A stretch of 64,000 bases of DNA from Streptomyces albicerus (GTDB lineage: Bacteria; Actinomycetota; Actinomycetes; Streptomycetales; Streptomycetaceae): NCBI RefSeq assembly GCF_008905045.1, contig NZ_VWMY01000004.1, forward strand, positions 52,787-116,786, given 5' to 3'. Below the pieces are notes generated by a model, which ran no database searches, was not told the DNA's origin, and worked only from the letters and a program-made list of their open reading frames with translations. The translations under genes were made by a program, and so were the position numbers. Position 1 is the stretch's first letter, and every line of letters starts with the position of its first letter. This document shows positions 59,827-64,000 of the stretch, piece by piece.

Positions 59827-61049
59827 GCGGGTTCTCCTCCAGTGGGCAGATGGGCGGCCAGCCGGAACCCGCCGCCGGGGCGCGGCCCCGCATCGAGGCT
59901 GCCACCGAGGAGGAGCGCCCGCTCCCGCATGCCGACGATCCCATGGCCGGGCACACCGCCGTGGGCGCCGGCCGAAACAGACTGGACGGCGGCTCCACGA
60001 CCGTCGTCGAGCACCTCGATGGTGAGGCCGCTGCTGTCGCAGCTCAGGCGCACCTCGGTGCGGGTCCGCGGTCCGCTGTGTTTGAGCACGTTGGTCAGTG
60101 CCTCCTGGACGATGCGGTACGCCGACAGCTCCACGCGGGCCGGGAGAGCAGCGGGGACACCGCCGGTGACCGAGACGTCCAGACCCGCTTCGCGGACCTG
60201 CTCGACGAGTTGGTGAAGGTCGGCCAGCCGGGGCTGAGGGCCGAGCCCGTCGCGGTCGGCGTCCGGCCGCAGAACTCCCAGCAGGTGACGCAGTTCGTCC
60301 AGCGCCTGACGCCCGGCTTGCTCCACCGCCGCCATCGCTTCGAGGGCCTCCTGGGGATCCTCGGCGGCCACCATCCGGGCCGCGCCCGCCTGCACCGTCA
60401 TCATGCTCACCCGGTGGGCGACCACGTCGTGCAGTTCGCGGGCGATGTGGTTGCGCTCCTCGGCGACGATCCGACGCGCCTCGGCGGCCTGCTCCTCGCG
60501 AAGTCGGGCGCGGCGCTGTGCACGCAGCCGCAGACGCCGACCGATGTACCAGGCCACGAACATGACCACGGCACCGAAGCCGACGTCCCCCCAGGGGGAG
60601 GAGTCCAGCAGGCCCTCGATCACGAGCCCGGCGGCGGCCGCGGCGATGCCCGCGCCGGTACCGATGCGGCTGCGCCGGGTGTCCGCGGCGTATCGCCCGG
60701 CGCTGTACAGCGCCACGATCACGAACCCGCCCCCCGTGGAGTAGCTGCTCCCCAGCGTCGGGCCCCAGGCGACGAGTGCCACGGCCAGCATCGCGAGAGG
60801 TTCGCGGCGACGCCGGTAGAGCGCCCCGGCGGCCACGGCGTACAGCAGCAGGAACGGGACGGGCACCTCGGTGATCGGGCGGACGCCGAGCGCGTCGCCG
60901 GGTGCGTCCTCCACGAACACCGCGGCCAGGAGCATGGCGACCGCGAGGACGGCGTCCGCGCTCCGCGGCCATCGGGCGAAGGGCCCGCGGAACCTGCCCG
61001 GCACACCGCGGACCAGCGTCTCGGAAGGCAGCGCCGTGCGGTTCATCAT
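59823..61049 (-). CDS. Sensor histidine kinase (second, HisKA_3 type)
   Basis: A 408-residue membrane kinase. The N-terminal membrane part has four or five helices (ADAVLAVAMLLAAVFVEDAP region, VPFLLLYAVAAGALYRR, FVIVALYSAGRYAAD, FGAVVMFVAWYIGRRLRL). The phosphoacceptor box is IARELHDVVAHRVSMMTVQA; the ATPase motifs are LTNVLKHSG, VLDDGRG and GHGIVGMRER. The start is one of two adjacent ATGs. It is divergent from the MMPL transporter gene, which its regulator probably controls. Confidence 0.94.
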   Translation of the reverse strand: MMNRTALPSETLVRGVPGRFRGPFARWPRSADAVLAVAMLLAAVFVEDAPGDALGVRPITEVPVPFLLLYAVAAGALYRRRREPLAMLAVALVAWGPTLGSSYSTGGGFVIVALYSAGRYAADTRRSRIGTGAGIAAAAAGLVIEGLLDSSPWGDVGFGAVVMFVAWYIGRRLRLRAQRRARLREEQAAEARRIVAEERNHIARELHDVVAHRVSMMTVQAGAARMVAAEDPQEALEAMAAVEQAGRQALDELRHLLGVLRPDADRDGLGPQPRLADLHQLVEQVREAGLDVSVTGGVPAALPARVELSAYRIVQEALTNVLKHSGPRTRTEVRLSCDSSGLTIEVLDDGRGAAVQSVSAGAHGGVPGHGIVGMRERALLLGGSLDAGPRPGGGFRLAAHLPTGGEPA

Positions 61050-61364
61050 CGCTCCGTCTAAAGGCTTCCGGCGCCCTGGCGTTGGTCATCAGGATGCACC
61101 GGGGCCATCAGGGTGCACCGGGCAAGCCATCGTAGGTCCAGGTCGCAGGCGCAGTCACCCGCCTGGGGGCGGATCCGCTACTCCCCCGCCGGGGGGAGGT
61201 GCCGCCGCGTTCTGCCCGTCCCGCGCGGGAGCCCCGAACCCGTCCGGTGGCGGAGGACAGCACCGGCGCCGGAACCCACGATGGGAACCGCTCACGACTC
61301 CTGCCTCCGGCGCGCCACGGACCGGCGGCGGACGGCGGCCATCTCACGGGGAGCCCACACAGCC

Positions 61365-63548
61365 ATGAACCGATTCACCCGTCGCATCGGCAGCGCGAGC
61401 GCCCGCCGACCATGGGTCACCGTCGTCACCTGGGCGGTTGCCCTCCTCCTCGTGCTGCCCCTGGCCGGCACGGTCGGCGGCTCGTTCGTCGACGACCTGG
61501 TCGCTCCCGGCAGCCAGAGCGAGGAGGCGATGGAGCTGCTCGAAGAACGCTTCCCGGAAGCGTCCGGTGGCAGTGCCATGGCGGTCTTCGCCGCGCCGGA
61601 AGGGAAGCGACTGGAGCGCCACCGGCCTGCCGTCGATGCCGCGGTCGCCCGGATCGCCGACGTGAAGCACGTCGCCACCGTGGGCGATCCCTTCACCGCC
61701 GGCGCGCTCTCCCCCGACGGACGTATCGGCTACGCCCAGATCGCGTTCGACGTGCCCGCGATGGACGTGGACCCCGAGGAGATCGAGGCCCTGACCGACG
61801 CGATCGAGCCCGCACGCGGCGACGGCGTGGTCGCCGAGTTGGGCGGCGACGCCGTCTTCATCAACGCCGAGACCAAGACCTCGGGCGCGGAGGCTGCGGG
61901 TCTGCTGACCGCATTCGTCATCCTGGTGGTGGCGTTCGGCACGATCGTGGCCGCGCTGGTCCCGATCGCACTCGCCCTGGTGGCCGTCGCCGCGGGCCTG
62001 GGCAGCGTCACGCTGCTGGCCAACGCTATGGACGTCTCCACCGCCGCCCCCACGATCGGCGCGATGATCGGCCTGGGCGTCGGCATCGACTACGCCCTGT
62101 TCATCGTGGCCCGTCACCGCGAGAACCGCGCCACCGGCCAGGACAACGCCACCGCACTGTCGAACGCCATGGAGTCCTCGGGCGCGGCCGTCCTGTTCGC
62201 CGGCGGCACCGTCGTCGTGGCGATGGCCGCTCTCGCGCTGACCGGCCTGGGCTTTCTGACGTCGATCGGCCTGAGTACCGCCCTGGTCGTTCTCTTCGCC
62301 GTGGCGACCGCCCTGACGCTGCTGCCTGCCCTGCTGTCGCTCCTGGGCGACCGAGTCCACAAAGGACGCCGGGTGACCAAAGGGCGCTTCCGGGGCCGTA
62401 ATCGCCGTCCCGTGAAGAAGTCCGAGGACACGGCATGGTGGCGCTTCGCCCACCGGGTGTCCGGCCGGCCGTGGCGCTACCTGCTCGCCGCATCCGCGGT
62501 CCTGCTCGCGCTGGCCGCCCCCGCGCTGCGCATGGAGACCGGCTTCCCCGACGCCGGCGACGACTCCACGAGCACCACCCACCGCCGCGCCTACGACCTG
62601 CTGGCCGAGGGCTTCGGTCCGGGCTTCAACGCTCCCCTTCTGATCGTCGCCGACCTGACCCGCCCCGGTGCCGACGCCGAGGACGTCCCCGCCCTGTCCC
62701 GGCGCATCGCCGCCGACCCCGGCATCGCCACGGTCGGCGAGCCGCAGACCTCCGCGACCGGGGGCACCGTCGTGCTGCCCACGCTCCCCACCACCGCGCC
62801 CGCGGACGCCGAGACCTCCCGGACCCTTGAGCGCGTCCGTGACCTCGTCCCCGACAACGTCGCCGTATCCGGCCTGACCGCCATGACCGACGATCTCACC
62901 GAGCAACTCGCCGACACCCTGCCGGTGTTCATCGCCGCGATCCTGGCGGCGTCGTTCCTGCTGCTGATGGTGGTGTTCCGCTCCGTCGTACTGCCGCTGA
63001 AGGCCGCCCTGGTCAACCTGCTGTCCATCGGCGGGGCATACGGAGTCGTGGTCGCCGTCTTCCAATGGGGCTGGCTCGGGGCCCTGTTCAACCTGGAAGG
63101 CACCGTCTCGATCGCCTCACCCCTGCCCACCATCTTCTTCGCGGTCCTGTTCGGTCTGTCCATGGACTACGAGGTGTTCCTGCTCTCGCGTGTCCGCGAG
63201 GAGTACGACGCCACAGGCGACACCACCGAGTCGGTGGCACGGGGCATGGCGGCCACGGGCCGGGTGATCACCTCTGCCGCACTGGTCATGACGGTGGTGT
63301 TCCTCAGCTTCGTCGCCAACCCGTCGCCGCTCGTCAAGATGATGGGCCTGGGCCTGGCGACCGCGATCGTGCTCGACGCGACGATCGTCCGCATGGTGCT
63401 CGTGCCCGCGGCCATGGCGTTGCTGGGGCGCGCGACATGGTGGCTGCCCCGCTGGCTCGACCATCGGCTGCCCCGCATCGGCGTCGAGGACACCGACCGG
63501 CAGCCTCACCCCGAGCCGGTGCTGGCTCCCGCACCCGGAAGCCGCTGA
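61365..63548 (+). CDS. MMPL/RND family membrane transporter (second)
   Basis: A 727-residue RND-type protein with the same two-half layout as the one at 22.3-24.6 kb. Landmarks are ELLEERFPEASGGSAMAVFA, IDYALFIVARHRENRATGQD (first half) and MDYEVFLLSRVREEYDATGD (second half), and FGPGFNAPLLIVADL in the second soluble loop. The ATG at 61365 starts the first helix region directly; GGGGAG lies 14 bases upstream. It is divergent from a kinase-regulator operon, so likely an inducible exporter for a lipid-like or toxic compound. Confidence 0.93.
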   Translation: MNRFTRRIGSASARRPWVTVVTWAVALLLVLPLAGTVGGSFVDDLVAPGSQSEEAMELLEERFPEASGGSAMAVFAAPEGKRLERHRPAVDAAVARIADVKHVATVGDPFTAGALSPDGRIGYAQIAFDVPAMDVDPEEIEALTDAIEPARGDGVVAELGGDAVFINAETKTSGAEAAGLLTAFVILVVAFGTIVAALVPIALALVAVAAGLGSVTLLANAMDVSTAAPTIGAMIGLGVGIDYALFIVARHRENRATGQDNATALSNAMESSGAAVLFAGGTVVVAMAALALTGLGFLTSIGLSTALVVLFAVATALTLLPALLSLLGDRVHKGRRVTKGRFRGRNRRPVKKSEDTAWWRFAHRVSGRPWRYLLAASAVLLALAAPALRMETGFPDAGDDSTSTTHRRAYDLLAEGFGPGFNAPLLIVADLTRPGADAEDVPALSRRIAADPGIATVGEPQTSATGGTVVLPTLPTTAPADAETSRTLERVRDLVPDNVAVSGLTAMTDDLTEQLADTLPVFIAAILAASFLLLMVVFRSVVLPLKAALVNLLSIGGAYGVVVAVFQWGWLGALFNLEGTVSIASPLPTIFFAVLFGLSMDYEVFLLSRVREEYDATGDTTESVARGMAATGRVITSAALVMTVVFLSFVANPSPLVKMMGLGLATAIVLDATIVRMVLVPAAMALLGRATWWLPRWLDHRLPRIGVEDTDRQPHPEPVLAPAPGSR

Positions 63549-63593
63549 AGCCACGCCCCCGGCCGTCCGGCAGAGCCCCCGACAACCCGCCGA

Positions 63594-63637
63594 TCGGAGG
63601 GAGTTCCTCGTGGAGTCGGAGGGAGTTCCTCGTGGAG
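63594..63637. repeat. Perfect 22-bp tandem duplication
   Basis: The 22 bases at 63594-63615 are repeated exactly at 63616-63637. Each copy carries GGAGGGAG and TTCCTCGTGGAG. It lies just downstream of the MMPL gene, outside coding DNA, and looks like a recent slippage duplication. Confidence 0.75.
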
Positions 63638-63702
63638 GCCGCCGTCCAATGCGACGATGCCCGGCCGGGCACACCGCAACGGCAGGACGCGTCCCGACGC
63701 TC

Positions 63703-63736
63703 ACGCTTCTCGGCCCTGGACCAGGCCGAGAAGCGT
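63703..63736. terminator. 13-bp perfect hairpin, bidirectional terminator
   Basis: Perfect 13-bp arms at 63703-63715 and 63724-63736 (ACGCTTCTCGGCC and its complement) with an 8-base loop. It lies between the convergent MMPL and protease genes and can stop transcription from both. Confidence 0.8.
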
Positions 63737-63802
63737 ACGCACCGGGACGCCACCTTCGTGCCGCGGCGTACGAACACCCGCACCCCGGCGTCCCGCGCCG
63801 CG

Positions 63803-64000
63803 TCAGTCCATGATCACGACGCCATGCGGCGCTGCTGCGCCCGTCCGCGCCAGCGCACCGCCGAAGCTGTCCTCGACCTCCGCCTTCTCCACCGTGTCCG
63901 GATAGGGGTTCTTGCATGCGGTGCCCGCGCTGGAACCGGACATCAGACTCGAACACGGTCCGGGTTTGCGGTCCGGCAGACCGAGGATGTGGCCAAGTTC
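63803..64000 (-). CDS. Snapalysin-type secreted zinc metalloprotease, C-terminal end (partial)
   Basis: The last 65 codons of a gene that runs in from the right edge. They read ELGHILGLPDRKPGPCSSLM, SGSSAGTACKNPYPDTVEKA and so on to GVVIMD. ELGHxxGLPD is the second part of the HExxHxxGxxD zinc motif of the snapalysin (small neutral protease, M7) family, with Asp as third ligand, and the two following cysteines (PC...AC) form the conserved disulfide. The first His lies just outside the window. The tail after EVEDSFG is longer than I expect for the family. Confidence 0.85.
   Translation of the reverse strand, partial: ELGHILGLPDRKPGPCSSLMSGSSAGTACKNPYPDTVEKAEVEDSFGGALARTGAAAPHGVVIMD

Noticed and set aside
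1..64000. CRISPR arrays, rRNA and tRNA genes
   Set aside because: No regularly spaced repeats of CRISPR type and no rRNA or tRNA cloverleaf were found by eye on either strand; a dedicated scan would be needed to be certain for tRNA.

Overview
The window is high-GC actinobacterial DNA and almost certainly comes from a Streptomyces chromosome. The signs are strong third-position GC bias, frequent GTG and TTG starts, GGAGG-type ribosome sites, a CebR-like LacI locus, a snapalysin-type protease at the right edge, and a possible TTA (bldA-type) codon. At least a dozen truncated or frameshifted genes and fragments of several mobile elements are mixed with intact small operons. That is typical of an accessory chromosome arm rather than the conserved core.

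Layout. 0-3 kb: 5' part of an IS605-type TnpB-like gene, a ridA stump, a WYL regulator, a broken DinB gene and an alpha/beta hydrolase. 3-9.4 kb: GH1 beta-glucosidase, two ABC permeases and a solute-binding lipoprotein, divergent from a LacI regulator, with a pair of operator palindromes between them. 9.6-19 kb: a lipoprotein, a decayed sigma-factor/RibD/EthD stretch, a methyltransferase, a GNAT, a MarR unit, a group II intron remnant, an ArsR-SRPBCC pair, an IS630 remnant, a DUF6510/flavin reductase/sulfite-oxidase-like cassette and a Tn3 remnant. 19-32 kb: a GNAT, an NlpC/P60-like protein, an MMPL-kinase-regulator operon, a pentapeptide-like membrane protein, an SDR-SnoaL operon with a divergent LysR, an ArsR-SRPBCC fusion with a RibD-type reductase, a GNAT and an SRPBCC protein.

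32-39.3 kb: a macrolide-exporter-like or FtsX-type ABC operon (two very large permeases and an ATPase with an AbrB-like tail). 39.6-42.1 kb: an IS200/IS605 element (tnpA and a frameshifted tnpB) sitting between a headless ku gene and a headless alcohol/formaldehyde dehydrogenase. 42.6-50.3 kb: DUF1707, XRE plus DUF2975, a coiled-coil/H1-like/winged-helix protein, a headless MFS gene, a FAD oxidoreductase, a small acidic protein, a TetR-SDR divergent pair and a DoxX stump. 50.3-59 kb: a PaoABC/D-like molybdenum aldehyde oxidoreductase cluster with a zinc alcohol dehydrogenase, an MFS exporter and a divergent XRE regulator. 59-63.5 kb: a second histidine kinase-response regulator pair, divergent from a second MMPL transporter. 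The right edge holds the 3' end of a snapalysin-type metalloprotease gene.

The intact modules look like self-contained regulator-plus-effector units: sugar uptake, aldehyde oxidation, lipid or drug export under two-component control, and ArsR-SRPBCC pairs. I did not find a clearly new multi-gene system. The most interesting items are the IS605 insertion between two beheaded divergent genes, the shared palindrome in two promoters about 460 bp apart, the AbrB-like tail on an ABC ATPase, the SDR protein without its catalytic Tyr/Lys, and the conserved-looking DUF6510-reductase-Mo enzyme trio.
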